From a virus: a stretch of 34,599 nucleotides of DNA. The position numbers and the translations under genes are program-made. The notes below the pieces were generated by a model, which saw nothing but the letters and a program-made list of their open reading frames with translations, did not search any database and had not been told where the DNA came from. Shown here one piece after another: positions 7,227-14,897 of this stretch; the stretch's first letter is position 1, and every line of letters begins with the position of its first letter. The stretch is taken from positions 1-34,599 of IMG/VR virus record IMGVR_UViG_3300010885_027842; one strand, written 5' to 3'.

Positions 7227-9058
7227 CAGTACCCCCTGGCACCGGCTGCCCGATTGGCGAAAACGGACTGCTTCACAATCGCCGGGGCTGCCTGCTGAAT
7301 GGCCTTGGCAATCATCGCCGCCGTCCCTTCAACCGCGCCCCGCGCGTCAATGTTGATCACTGGCCCGCCGCCTGCGCCAACGGCAGACCGCAACGCGGCA
7401 TTGCTGGTGACGTACCCGTTGCCGCCCATCGTCACCATTTCCGGGCCGCTCTCGCCGACCATGTAGGACCGCCCCGCCAGAACAGGACCGCCGCCCGCAC
7501 GTCCGCCGCCGAACAGGCCGGACAGGAATTTGCCACCGCCGCCACCGCCGCCAAACAGGCTTCCGGCAATGCTCTGAAATGCTTGATTGGCAAGGGTGTC
7601 CGCCAATGACGACAGAAGGTCAGCTAGCGCCTCTTGGCCGGACTTTGCCCCTGTCACAAAGCTGGTGAACGCTTCGCCGACACTGCTTTCCAGCGCCTTC
7701 ATTGCGTCTGCCGTCTCGTCGGTCTTGTCTTTCAGCGCTTCCATCGCGCGGTTGTAGGTGTCGCTGTCCAGCGCGCCGGACGCTTTCAGGTCGTTCAGCT
7801 TTTCCAGTTCAATCCCGTACTTTTCCGCCGCCGTCCGCGTTTCGTCGAAGATGCGCGCGGCCTCACGTTCGTCATCCGAAATTCTTGGCACGCCGCCGCC
7901 ACTGCGGCGTACCCGGCCACCGCCGCCCACAGGTTTCGGCACTTGGAAATGCTCAATGTTGAAGCTGCCGCTTTCCCCGGCCATGAATTGCCGTGGATCA
8001 CCGCCCCGGCCTGAATAGACCATACCATCATCAATCGCGATCTGCGCCGCTGCGCGCGCTGCCGCCGCCGCCGATTGGTTTTGCCCTACGCTAAACGCGG
8101 CACGCGCGGCCTCCCACAACTGCCCTGCCAGATCACCGGCCCCGTCAATTGCAGCACCAAGCCATCCCCTCACACCTGCGCCCGCCGCGTTGAGTTCCAT
8201 AAGCGCGCCCTGCGAAGAAAGAAGTTCGCCATACAGCGCTGTAGCTTCCAGCTTAGTGTCGCTCATCAAGCCGACAAGCACGCCAGTTGATTGAGCCATT
8301 TCCGCAGCCGACTCGGCACCCCGAAAGTCATCAAAGGCTGCTGAGAGTTCCTGGGCCTTACTTACCGTCATGCCGTATTCGTCGTTCAGGGCGGTCACTA
8401 TTTCCAGCAACCGCTCTTCGCGCGACCCTCGCGCGGCGCTGTCTGCACCCGCTTCGGCAATGCGCTTTTGTGTCTGCTCGTAAATGTTCACTTGGCGGAT
8501 AAGATCGTCTAGCGCGCTGCCTTGGTTTTCCACAAGGCCACGCGCCGCCGCCATCGCCTGCGACTCCGCAAGTTTCTGCTCACGCGACAGCATCAGCCAC
8601 ACCGCCGCGTCCAGTTCGCCGTATTTTTCAATTAGACGATCAAGGCTTGAAACGTCGAAATTCTCATTTGCGTCTTTAAGGCGCTTGATTGCGATTTCCA
8701 GCGTATTCAGCTTTTTTTCCAGCGCTACGGCTTCTTCCCCGGCACCCAAAAACGCTCGGCCCAGCGGAATAAGCACCGCCGATGCCGTACCCAAGGCAAT
8801 ACCCAAAAGCCCAAAGCCGGAAAGCAACTGCGGCAACTGTTGCGCCAATGCCTGCGATGCCGATGTTCCGGCCCCGACCTGTACGGCAAAGTCCTGCACC
8901 TGAAAGCCGAAGTTTTTCAGGCCGGACGATCCAGACCGCGAAAAACTGTCAATGTCGCGGAAGGCATCACGGCCAGCATTCCCGACACTGGCAAACTCGG
9001 CCCGCGCCCGGTCGCCACCGACAACGCCCAAACGAAAACTAACGCTTTTATCGGCCAT
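7226..9058 (-). CDS. tail tape measure protein
   Basis: This 610-residue protein has a long helical centre with heptad-like charged stretches (about residues 100-440) and a hydrophobic part near residues 70-105 (LLSGFGLLGIALGTASAVLIPLG). The C-terminus is Gly-rich (GSLFGGGGGGGKFLSGLFGGG) followed by AGGGPVLAGRSYMVGESGPEMV. This last motif is characteristic of lambda gpH / TMP_2-type tape measures. It sets tail length and helps DNA entry. At about 1.5 angstrom per residue the tail would be around 90 nm (rough inference). Translation is coupled to the frameshifted chaperone by TAATG (9056-9060). Confidence 0.9.
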   Translation of the reverse strand: MADKSVSFRLGVVGGDRARAEFASVGNAGRDAFRDIDSFSRSGSSGLKNFGFQVQDFAVQVGAGTSASQALAQQLPQLLSGFGLLGIALGTASAVLIPLGRAFLGAGEEAVALEKKLNTLEIAIKRLKDANENFDVSSLDRLIEKYGELDAAVWLMLSREQKLAESQAMAAARGLVENQGSALDDLIRQVNIYEQTQKRIAEAGADSAARGSREERLLEIVTALNDEYGMTVSKAQELSAAFDDFRGAESAAEMAQSTGVLVGLMSDTKLEATALYGELLSSQGALMELNAAGAGVRGWLGAAIDGAGDLAGQLWEAARAAFSVGQNQSAAAAARAAAQIAIDDGMVYSGRGGDPRQFMAGESGSFNIEHFQVPKPVGGGGRVRRSGGGVPRISDDEREAARIFDETRTAAEKYGIELEKLNDLKASGALDSDTYNRAMEALKDKTDETADAMKALESSVGEAFTSFVTGAKSGQEALADLLSSLADTLANQAFQSIAGSLFGGGGGGGKFLSGLFGGGRAGGGPVLAGRSYMVGESGPEMVTMGGNGYVTSNAALRSAVGAGGGPVINIDARGAVEGTAAMIAKAIQQAAPAIVKQSVFANRAAGARGY

Positions 9059-9719
9059 TAGTCTTGCGCCTTTTCATTCATCCGGTTCACCATCACGGCC
9101 TCAATAACCGGCAACATTTCCGCTACGCAGCATTCGTCAACGCCAGTGGCCCGCGCCATTGCCAGCGCCGCCGTCATATCAAAGCCGATCACTGCCCCTG
9201 GCACCGCCCTGATCTGTCCACCCAGCCGGGTTGCCAAATCCCAAACCTGCCAGCCTTCCCATGTTTCGGGCCGGTTGACGGTATAAGCGCAATCCTCGCA
9301 GGGTGACGGGCAGGCCGCACAGTATTCAGCGCCCCCGCCGGGGGTATAATGCCAAGTGGCAAGGGCGCTCAGACGTTTTTTTCTGCACTCACCATCAAGC
9401 CGCGCGTCACGTAATCCCGTGCGAAGGCGCGGGCGAAAACATAAATGTCCATCAGCGCCGCAATGCCTTCCGGTGTCGGCTCCACCGGTTCCCCGGCATC
9501 ATCACCGACACCTTCCCATTCCAGAATTGCGAGTTTCGCCACTTCGATGCTGAGAACGAAGAACCGATGATCGACCCCGGCATCCTGCGGCAATTCCCGC
9601 ATCGCGGGCGATGTGGACGCTGCTGACAAAATGGACGACGTGAACGGGGCCACCAGCACCCGCACGCCTTCGGTCAGATCAATCCAGAACGGCTCTTTTT
9701 TCAGGTTCAACCGGATCAT
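9058..9719 (-). CDS. GT-like tail assembly chaperone made by -1 frameshift
   Basis: This is the predicted 220-residue fusion. Translation begins at 9719 in the G-like frame. At the heptamer A AAA AAC (9375-9381) it slips one base back, giving residues 1-115 of the G-like protein joined to 105 residues encoded by 9058-9375. The extension has no start of its own at the junction. It begins RLSALATWHY, contains four Cys in CAACPSPCEDC, and ends NEKAQD at a TAA that overlaps the tape measure ATG. In lambda the T extension recruits tail tube subunits to the tape measure. Position, slippery site and downstream stem all match that system. Confidence 0.8.
9328..9381 (-). promoter_or_regulatory. programmed -1 ribosomal frameshift signal
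   Basis: The in-frame heptamer A AAA AAC lies at 9381-9375 on the minus strand. After a 5-nt spacer the arm AGCGCCC (9369-9363) can pair with GGGCGCT (9334-9328) across a 28-nt loop. The loop holds two further small hairpins: TGCCA-CT-TGGCA and a C5/G5 stem. Heptamer type, spacer length and a downstream structure are the three usual parts of a -1 signal. The frame entered is open for 105 codons up to the tape measure start. Confidence 0.8.
9369..9719 (-). CDS. G-like tail assembly chaperone (unshifted product)
   Basis: This 116-residue protein begins MIRLNLKKEPFWIDLTEGVRV. It has the mostly helical, acidic C-terminal half expected of a tail chaperone and ends SAEKNV. It lies between the tail tube and tape measure genes, the fixed position of lambda G. 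The last codons carry the run of seven A that forms the slippery site, so most ribosomes should stop at the TGA at 9369-9371 and a minority make the longer fusion. The start shares one base with the tube protein stop (TGATG). Confidence 0.8.
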   Translation of the reverse strand: MIRLNLKKEPFWIDLTEGVRVLVAPFTSSILSAASTSPAMRELPQDAGVDHRFFVLSIEVAKLAILEWEGVGDDAGEPVEPTPEGIAALMDIYVFARAFARDYVTRGLMVSAEKNV

Positions 9720-10660
9720 CAGTACGACGCCACTGTGTTGACCAGAACGGCAGTTGCCATGCGCGCGGGCGATGTTGCTCTTGCCGCCTGCCAGTCAAAC
9801 GTAACCTGCATCCCCGACGGGCCGGAAATCTCCCGGCGCGGGCGCGGCAGATATACCGCATGGGCCGTGATTGTCAGGCTGGCATTGGCACCAATGCTCC
9901 ACGCAAATTCCAGCGAACAAGGCGTGCCATTGACAGCCTGCGTCAGCAGCGTGGTATCGGCAAACCGGGCCACGATATTGCCGTTCATCATTGCCTTGCT
10001 TGGGTCCAGCCCGTCGATCTTTCCGTCCGACCGGATTGTTTCGATCCGGTCGAGATTGTTCATGTAGTTGACCTCGGCGGAAACAATATTGGCAAGCGTT
10101 GCCCCGTCCCTTCGGATCGCCCCGTTGAAATGGCCGAACCGTGTAAGGGTTGCCAGTTGCGCCAGCGTACCCGCCGCCGTGGCCGTCGCCAGCGTTTCCC
10201 CCTGCGCCACCAGACCGACCGTTGCCTGCAACAGCCCGGATCGCGTCATTGAGAATGACAGCCGGTCGGCCATCACGCCCGAATACATCGGGAAACTTGG
10301 CACATCCGGCATCTGCGATTCAATCGAAGCGCTTGGCAACGTCCAGCTGCCAGACTGGAACGTGTGTGTCTTTGGCGTCGTGCCGGTCGTGGCAGGGTTG
10401 CCAAACACCAGTTTCAGCCAGTATCCAATGCCGTCCGTGTCAATCGGGATCACATGGTCCCCGTCTGCGGTCATCGCATCCTTGATCGGCGCTGCCGGAT
10501 CGCGGCCAAGGCCCAGAATGTCATCATCCAGAAGCGGCTGTCCGGCGCTCAGGGATGACGTGATAAACGGCAGTTGCGTGTATCCGCTCACCGGGGCCGT
10601 GCCATACGTCGATTCAAAGGCAAAGGCTATGGCGGTTTTCGCGCCTTGTTGACGTGCCAT
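9719..10660 (-). CDS. major tail tube protein
   Basis: This 313-residue protein belongs by its pattern to the Phage_tube_2 type. It starts MARQQGAKTAIAFAFESTYG, with the TYGTAP turn typical of this group, followed by long alternating strands. Motifs include DGIGYWLKLVFG and ATTGTTPKTHTF in the first half. It should polymerise into the tube through which DNA passes. An AGGAG SD lies 8 nt before the ATG, the strongest in this part of the operon, consistent with a protein needed in many copies. It is about the size of other tube proteins with an added Ig-like or strand insertion. Confidence 0.8.
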   Translation of the reverse strand: MARQQGAKTAIAFAFESTYGTAPVSGYTQLPFITSSLSAGQPLLDDDILGLGRDPAAPIKDAMTADGDHVIPIDTDGIGYWLKLVFGNPATTGTTPKTHTFQSGSWTLPSASIESQMPDVPSFPMYSGVMADRLSFSMTRSGLLQATVGLVAQGETLATATAAGTLAQLATLTRFGHFNGAIRRDGATLANIVSAEVNYMNNLDRIETIRSDGKIDGLDPSKAMMNGNIVARFADTTLLTQAVNGTPCSLEFAWSIGANASLTITAHAVYLPRPRREISGPSGMQVTFDWQAARATSPARMATAVLVNTVASY

Positions 10661-10675
10661 AAGCTAGGCTCCTGT

Positions 10676-11110
10676 TCAGCCGAGAGGATCGGCGGTTGTA
10701 TAGTGAAGGACTACCGCGATAACTGCGGCCTTGATGGTTTCCGCGCCTTCAACCGGCAAATCTGATGGTTGCGGCGATTCCGGCTCGGCCCAATCACAAA
10801 GACCGCCCAAAGTCCGATCTGCCGCCAGCGCAGCGCCAATCAAGACGCAAATGCGGTCAAAGGCATCGTCGCGGCCATTGATCTGCACCAGAACCTCTAC
10901 TTCGGCCCTATGCTCGTAATGCCAGCGCAGGGGCGACATCGTGTATTCTGGTTCACCTGGCACTCCATCGCGGACAATCACCAATCCATCAAGCGGGATT
11001 GTAACCGGCAACGGCTCATTCCTAAGAACGCGCACAGGCGGCACTTTTTGCAGCGCATCCTTTAGCGTTGCATGAAGCGCCTGAATAACAGCTTCACGGG
11101 TGGAAGTCAT
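10676..11110 (-). CDS. tail terminator (gpU-like)
   Basis: This 144-residue protein has an N-terminal helix (TREAVIQALHATLKDAL), then VRVLRNEPLP, then YEHRAEVEVLVQ, an alpha-beta order seen in tail terminators of long-tailed phages. It lies between the DUF6441-type protein and the tube gene, where lambda U is found. It should cap the tube and stop its growth at the head-proximal end. Its ATG overlaps the preceding stop as ATGA (11107-11110). Assigned from pattern and position. Confidence 0.65.
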   Translation of the reverse strand: MTSTREAVIQALHATLKDALQKVPPVRVLRNEPLPVTIPLDGLVIVRDGVPGEPEYTMSPLRWHYEHRAEVEVLVQINGRDDAFDRICVLIGAALAADRTLGGLCDWAEPESPQPSDLPVEGAETIKAAVIAVVLHYTTADPLG

Positions 11111-11754
11111 TTCATGGCCTGAAACTTGGCAGCAATCGCCGATGGAACACGGGACGCAATCTGTTGCGCGGCTGGATAGAGGTTAAGACGCTTGGGCATT
11201 TTAACTTGGCGCACCAAGGCAAAGATCGGCACAGACGCCGCCCCCGTCAACATGCCATCTTTCCGTCTTTTGCCGCGCTTTCGGATGCCAATTTTCCGGC
11301 CCTTTGTCAGCCGGAAATCATCGGCAACCAATAATCCGCCTCGGGGCGTTTTTACAAACCGCAGGCGCACGCCGTTTCTGAATTGCCATGTTGCAGGCGT
11401 CCACCGGCCACCACGATTATTCCGGCCCGCCGCTGGCAACGGAATTGCCAGAAAGACCCCGTTTCTGGCCCGGATTATTGACCCATCGTTATGTGAACCT
11501 AGAATGTCTGTTTTTGTTTGGACATAGAGCCAAGCCGCAGCTTTGATGCTTTGCCCGACCTCTGGATAGTTCTTCCGGCGAATAGCGTTTGCAAGCCTCT
11601 GGCCCAGCCCCGCGCCCGTCACTTGGCCCCGCCAAGCCGCCTGCACCTGTGCGCCAGCTTCGCGGATTGTCCCCGTAACTGCGCGTTCTGCGGCAAGGTA
11701 CGTTTGGCGGGTCAGGGCATTTACGTCACCCTCAATCTGGACGGTCATCTTCAT
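11107..11754 (-). CDS. DUF6441-type tail completion protein
   Basis: The product is 215 residues. An N-terminal helix with AVTGTIREAGAQVQAAWRG is followed by GLGQRLANAIRRKNYP, then DGSIIRARNGVFLAIPLPAAG, a basic loop and a final VPIFALVRQVKMPKRLN. I recognise this order from the DUF6441 family, found in siphophages between head-tail joiner and tail terminator. The likely role is tail completion, like lambda Z or HK97 gp10. The ATG at 11754 overlaps the joiner stop (ATGA, 11751-11754). A further Met follows two codons later. Confidence 0.7.
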   Translation of the reverse strand: MKMTVQIEGDVNALTRQTYLAAERAVTGTIREAGAQVQAAWRGQVTGAGLGQRLANAIRRKNYPEVGQSIKAAAWLYVQTKTDILGSHNDGSIIRARNGVFLAIPLPAAGRNNRGGRWTPATWQFRNGVRLRFVKTPRGGLLVADDFRLTKGRKIGIRKRGKRRKDGMLTGAASVPIFALVRQVKMPKRLNLYPAAQQIASRVPSAIAAKFQAMK

Positions 11755-12065
11755 TCGGGCACCACGTCCAGCGTCCACACAAGCCGCTCCGTGTCCCGCA
11801 CCGGCTCACCCTGCACCCGGAACCGGTCTGCCCCGACTACCAGAATATCCCCCGCCGCAGGCCGCGCCCAATCCGCTACGCGGACATCAAAGCGGGTCGT
11901 CTCCGACCGAAACCGGCCCTGCCCGAAATCGGTAATCTCGTCTGGCGCACGCCTAACAACCCGGCATGGCGTAGCGGGCGGGAAGCCCTGCTCAAGCCAA
12001 GTAGCGGCCTCTGCCATATTCGCATCTGCGAAGATGACGTTTACGGCAGAGGCAAAGGCGGTCAT
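11751..12065 (-). CDS. head-tail joining protein (gpFII-like)
   Basis: This 104-residue protein has an N-terminal helix with NVIFADANMAEAATW and a compact beta barrel (CRVVRRAPDEITDFGQGRF, VRVADWARPAAGDILVVG, RFRVQGEPVRDTERLVWTLD). This is the usual form of lambda FII-like attachment proteins, which sit on the connector and receive the tail. It shares one base with the upstream stop (TGATG at 12063-12067). The family match is from memory of its strand pattern. Confidence 0.65.
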   Translation of the reverse strand: MTAFASAVNVIFADANMAEAATWLEQGFPPATPCRVVRRAPDEITDFGQGRFRSETTRFDVRVADWARPAAGDILVVGADRFRVQGEPVRDTERLVWTLDVVPE

Positions 12066-12421
12066 CAGGTCAGCGCCGCCGGGGCAGCGCCGTTCAGGCG
12101 GATGCGGCCCGTGGTTTCACCAGCGCCCGCGCCGACAGCGGCAACGGCAACGCCCAGAAGGATGTTGCCCGTGGTCGTGGCAGTCGTGGCAACAAGCGTG
12201 GTCGTGCCGACGCCATAGATAGCGGCACCGACGGTCCAAGCCTGCGAACCGGTCTTGGTCACGTCAACCACACCGTCCACGAGAATTTCCACGGGGTTGC
12301 CGCTCAGGGCAGTCGTGACAGCCACGCCCGCCAGAACACCGACGCGGCAAAGTTGGCCCGCCGACACGTTGGCAGGCGCTGAAATGGTGATCGTATCACC
12401 GGGTTGAATGAAGGCTTTCAT
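12065..12421 (-). CDS. DUF2190-type capsid cement protein
   Basis: This 118-residue, strand-rich protein without Cys starts MKAFIQPGDTITISAP and contains DGVVDVTKTGSQAWTVG and a LLGVAVAAVG stretch near the end. These are hallmarks of DUF2190 proteins, which often follow the capsid gene and probably decorate the shell (sometimes mislabelled RecA/RadA recombinases). An AGGAG SD lies 10 nt upstream. It is separated from the capsid gene by 64 nt that carry a strong hairpin. Confidence 0.75.
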   Translation of the reverse strand: MKAFIQPGDTITISAPANVSAGQLCRVGVLAGVAVTTALSGNPVEILVDGVVDVTKTGSQAWTVGAAIYGVGTTTLVATTATTTGNILLGVAVAAVGAGAGETTGRIRLNGAAPAALT

Positions 12422-12452
12422 GCGCGATAACTCCTGATCGCAGAGGGGAAAT

Positions 12453-12473
12453 GGGGGCGGTCATTCCGCCCCC
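12453..12473 (-). terminator. strong hairpin between capsid and cement genes
   Basis: This is an 8-bp perfect GC stem (GGGGGCGG / CCGCCCCC) with a 5-nt loop, in the 64-nt gap after the capsid-cement junction. No T-run follows on the minus strand (ATTTCCCC), so a classical intrinsic terminator is doubtful. It may act as a partial attenuator or an mRNA-stabilising element that separates capsid mRNA levels from the genes downstream. Reading direction: it lies downstream of the capsid precursor's upstream neighbours and before the DUF2190 gene's SD. Confidence 0.5.
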
Positions 12474-12485
12474 GGTTTAGGGCGA

Positions 12486-13868
12486 TCAAGCGCCCGCGTT
12501 GCGCCAGCCAGCGCGGAAGTCGATAGCACCCACGCCGAAATCCTGCGTGACCTCGAAGCGCATACCCTGGACCCCGAAAGGCTCGTCCATCCGCATACGG
12601 GGGCCACTTTCGCCGCGCAGGAAGCCATACGCAAAGTTGGCAAGCACCGAAGGATCGGCGAAAATATACCAAGCGTTGCCGGTGATGTACGGCGACACCA
12701 CAATCCGCAAGGTGCCGGAGAACGGGTTGATGTTGCCCGCCTGCTGCGCCTGAATCGGGGCGACGATCTGCTGTGCCTCGGTTTCCTTGTCCGGCCCGAC
12801 CAGCAGGATGGACGCGGTAAGGTTCAGCAGTTGGCCGGTGGCACCTGCCTTCGGGGCAAGCCCACGGCGCACGCGCATTGCGGCGCGGGCAGTGCCGAGA
12901 GCGGCAACCGTGATGGCCGTTGCCGTGCCTGCCTTGGTCGCATCCGTCGTGTTGAACACCTGACGCGAAGTTTCAGTCAGGGTCGGGCCGTCCGAGTTGG
13001 AACCCGAAAGGAACATGGCCCAGAACAGGCGGTCCTCTTCCAGCGCGACCATCTGACCCCGATTGGACAGGATGCGGTCGATAGCGTTCAGATCGTCATT
13101 GACGATCATCTGACGCGAAATCGACAGGCCAGTACCGTAGGAACGCAGCAGCAGCGTTTCCTTCTTTTCCCCGACGGTGCCGAATTGGATTTCACCGCCT
13201 TCGTTGATTTCCGTCAGCCCCGGAAAGTCGCCGATTTGGGCGATGGGATGCGGGCGGAAGTCGGTGAAGTCCATACGCTCGGCAATCGACTGATAGGACG
13301 GGGTTGCCTTGGCGTAGCTATCCTGGAGACGCTTGTTCAGCGCGTTTTCCAGCACCAGCGGGAAGTCGGACGTGGCGTGCATCGACATTTCCACGGCGCG
13401 GATGGTGTCCGCAGTGGTGCGCAGCGACCCTTTGTATCCGCTGATTTCCGCCGCCATTTCGGCCAGCTTCATGCCCATGAAAGGCCGTGCCTTGTCAGTT
13501 GTCGGGTCGGTGCGGCCCAACTGCGCGACAATCGCTGCCTCCGCGCCTTCGCGCTTGGTTTCCCGCTCGTCACGGGTCACACGCGCGCCCATCATCGCCT
13601 TGTCCACGTCGCCACCTTTCCGCCATTCGGCCACAATACGATCCGACGCATCTTCAAGCGTCACGCCATCCGCGATCATCGCGGTAACGAAGGCTTCCGG
13701 CAGACGCGCCGCCGCAGCCATTTCCACGATCCGGCGGGCGCGGGTGCGCTCTGTTGCCGTGGCAGCAGCCACCACAACATCCGCCGAAGGAGTTTCGACC
13801 GCAGCCGGGGCTTCGATCACGTCTTCTGCGGGGGTCGTCGCCTCCACAGCCTTGATTTCATCAGCCAT
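12486..13868 (-). CDS. nested scaffold-capsid protein from internal start (predicted)
   Basis: Within the protease-capsid frame, residue 222 is a Met (MADEIKAVEATTP) preceded by AGGAG with a 6-nt spacer (13875-13879). This is a better ribosome site than that of the full-length gene. Starting here gives 460 residues: the helical scaffold-like part plus capsid domain, without protease. A phage needs hundreds of capsid subunits but few proteases, so independent initiation makes sense. Lambda C/Nu3 shows that nested in-frame products exist, though there the nested piece is scaffold only. Predicted from sequence, not demonstrated. Confidence 0.6.
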   Translation of the reverse strand: MADEIKAVEATTPAEDVIEAPAAVETPSADVVVAAATATERTRARRIVEMAAAARLPEAFVTAMIADGVTLEDASDRIVAEWRKGGDVDKAMMGARVTRDERETKREGAEAAIVAQLGRTDPTTDKARPFMGMKLAEMAAEISGYKGSLRTTADTIRAVEMSMHATSDFPLVLENALNKRLQDSYAKATPSYQSIAERMDFTDFRPHPIAQIGDFPGLTEINEGGEIQFGTVGEKKETLLLRSYGTGLSISRQMIVNDDLNAIDRILSNRGQMVALEEDRLFWAMFLSGSNSDGPTLTETSRQVFNTTDATKAGTATAITVAALGTARAAMRVRRGLAPKAGATGQLLNLTASILLVGPDKETEAQQIVAPIQAQQAGNINPFSGTLRIVVSPYITGNAWYIFADPSVLANFAYGFLRGESGPRMRMDEPFGVQGMRFEVTQDFGVGAIDFRAGWRNAGA

Positions 13869-14531
13869 GAAAGGCTCCTGTTTTGAGATACGGGACGCGC
13901 CCGCGATGCTGGCAAGAATTGCCAATTCTCCCCGGCTTTCGCCGAAGGATTCCGAAGCCGCACGCGCCGCTTCGGGCGCATGGGCATAAATCCGATAGTC
14001 GAAGCGCGCGATTTCCAGCGCTTCGGTGTCATCCGTGGCCGTGGCAAAGCCCATCTGCACGGCCATTCCGCCGTCCAGAACCGCTTCATCCCGCATGATC
14101 TGGCGCGCTTCCTCGCGGCTGATCCCGGCGCGCGCCGCGTAAACATCGGCATAGGCGTTCGCCATAACGCCAAGCTGCTTTGCCGCACGCAAATGGTCAG
14201 CTTCCGTGCCGCGCGCTTCCAGCCAAGGCGCAGCCGGATCGTGAATCAGCATCCATGCGCCGCGCCGAAGAACAATTTCGTCGCCCGCCATAGCGATAAG
14301 CGAAGCCGCCGAAGCCGCTACCGCATCCACAACGATCCGCTTTTTGCCGGGATAGTCGCGCAGCAACGTGTAAATGACCTGGCCTTCTGCCGCGATGCCG
14401 CCGCCGGAATTGATGCGCACGGTAATATCGCCTGTCATCCCGGCGAGTTGTTCGCGGACCTGCGCGGCGGTAAAACTGTCTTCATCCCAAAAGGATGCGC
14501 CGACCGACCCGTGAAGGACGATTTCATTCAT
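12486..14531 (-). CDS. fused ClpP-type prohead protease and Mu-like major capsid protein
   Basis: This 681-residue protein joins two functions. Residues 1-180 are a ClpP-like serine protease: the oxyanion-type NSGGG at 41-45, likely nucleophile Ser74 in VAASAAS, likely His97 in MLIHDP, and a probable Asp near 148. Residues 185-300 are Ala/Glu-rich and helical, as expected of a scaffold or delta region. Residues 330-681 are the major capsid domain (ISRQMIVNDDLNAIDRI, NPFSGTLRIVVSPYI, RMDEPFGVQGMRFEV). The protease should release capsid from scaffold during maturation. A strong internal start at 13868 suggests that scaffold-capsid is also made alone. AGGA precedes the first ATG. Confidence 0.9.
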   Translation of the reverse strand: MNEIVLHGSVGASFWDEDSFTAAQVREQLAGMTGDITVRINSGGGIAAEGQVIYTLLRDYPGKKRIVVDAVAASAASLIAMAGDEIVLRRGAWMLIHDPAAPWLEARGTEADHLRAAKQLGVMANAYADVYAARAGISREEARQIMRDEAVLDGGMAVQMGFATATDDTEALEIARFDYRIYAHAPEAARAASESFGESRGELAILASIAGASRISKQEPFMADEIKAVEATTPAEDVIEAPAAVETPSADVVVAAATATERTRARRIVEMAAAARLPEAFVTAMIADGVTLEDASDRIVAEWRKGGDVDKAMMGARVTRDERETKREGAEAAIVAQLGRTDPTTDKARPFMGMKLAEMAAEISGYKGSLRTTADTIRAVEMSMHATSDFPLVLENALNKRLQDSYAKATPSYQSIAERMDFTDFRPHPIAQIGDFPGLTEINEGGEIQFGTVGEKKETLLLRSYGTGLSISRQMIVNDDLNAIDRILSNRGQMVALEEDRLFWAMFLSGSNSDGPTLTETSRQVFNTTDATKAGTATAITVAALGTARAAMRVRRGLAPKAGATGQLLNLTASILLVGPDKETEAQQIVAPIQAQQAGNINPFSGTLRIVVSPYITGNAWYIFADPSVLANFAYGFLRGESGPRMRMDEPFGVQGMRFEVTQDFGVGAIDFRAGWRNAGA

Positions 14532-14549
14532 GGTAATTTTTCCTTGTAA

Positions 14550-14570
14550 GCCTAAGCGGCGACTTCCTGC
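14550..14570. repeat. direct repeat copy 1 (3' ends of the paired HTH genes)
   Basis: This 21-base stretch beginning gcctaagcggcg and ending ttcctgc recurs at 14877-14897 with two mismatches. Each copy covers the last codons and stop of one HTH-like gene. It suggests either that one gene arose by duplication or that recombination at this sequence inserted or exchanges a cassette of about 327 bases. Confidence 0.7.
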
Positions 14571-14866
14571 TGTGGTGCAAGATCAGAAAGGCGCTGAATC
14601 AGGTCATCTGCGATTTCCTGCCGAACGGCATTGGCGGCAATCTCAGCGTGCAAACCAAATTCCATAAGTTGCCGCATCTTCATGAATGCATCGACATGTT
14701 TCTGATCATAGATGCGATTCCCGCCGCGTGTGCGCCCGAGCGTGGAATCATCCCACGGTGTAAACTTACTGCGGTAAATCATGTTCCTTGCGACTGCGAC
14801 GGACACGCCCGTCATGCGCACAAAGTCATGAAATCCGATCACGCCATCAGCCAAATTTGCCCTCAT
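14552..14866 (-). CDS. MerR/excisionase-like helix-turn-helix protein in head operon
   Basis: This 104-residue protein has a helix-turn-helix (about residues 10-32: FHDFVRMTGVSVAVARNMIYR), a wing with RGGNRIYDQ, and a following helix pair (VDAFMKMRQLMEFGLHAEIAANAV). This is the order of MerR-type and excisionase-type DNA-binding domains. No effector or catalytic domain is present. It lies between portal and capsid genes, where no regulator is expected. Its last codons (QEVAA-stop) repeat those of the next gene upstream. No clear SD precedes the ATG. Possible roles are a regulator of late expression or a structural protein that has kept the fold. Confidence 0.6.
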   Translation of the reverse strand: MRANLADGVIGFHDFVRMTGVSVAVARNMIYRSKFTPWDDSTLGRTRGGNRIYDQKHVDAFMKMRQLMEFGLHAEIAANAVRQEIADDLIQRLSDLAPQQEVAA

Positions 14867-14876
14867 CTGTCAGATT

Positions 14877-14897
14877 GCCTAAGCGGCGGATTCCTGC
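14877..14897. repeat. direct repeat copy 2
   Basis: This is the partner of the copy at 14550-14570 (19 of 21 bases identical), in the same orientation. It lies at the end of the 185-residue gene. The offset between copies is 327 bases, nearly the length of the 104-residue gene plus its gap. Confidence 0.7.

Noticed and set aside
12831-13886. 351-residue plus-strand open frame
   Set aside because: Lies wholly antisense to the capsid gene, is Arg/His-rich, has no SD and no recognisable motif; a by-product of high GC.
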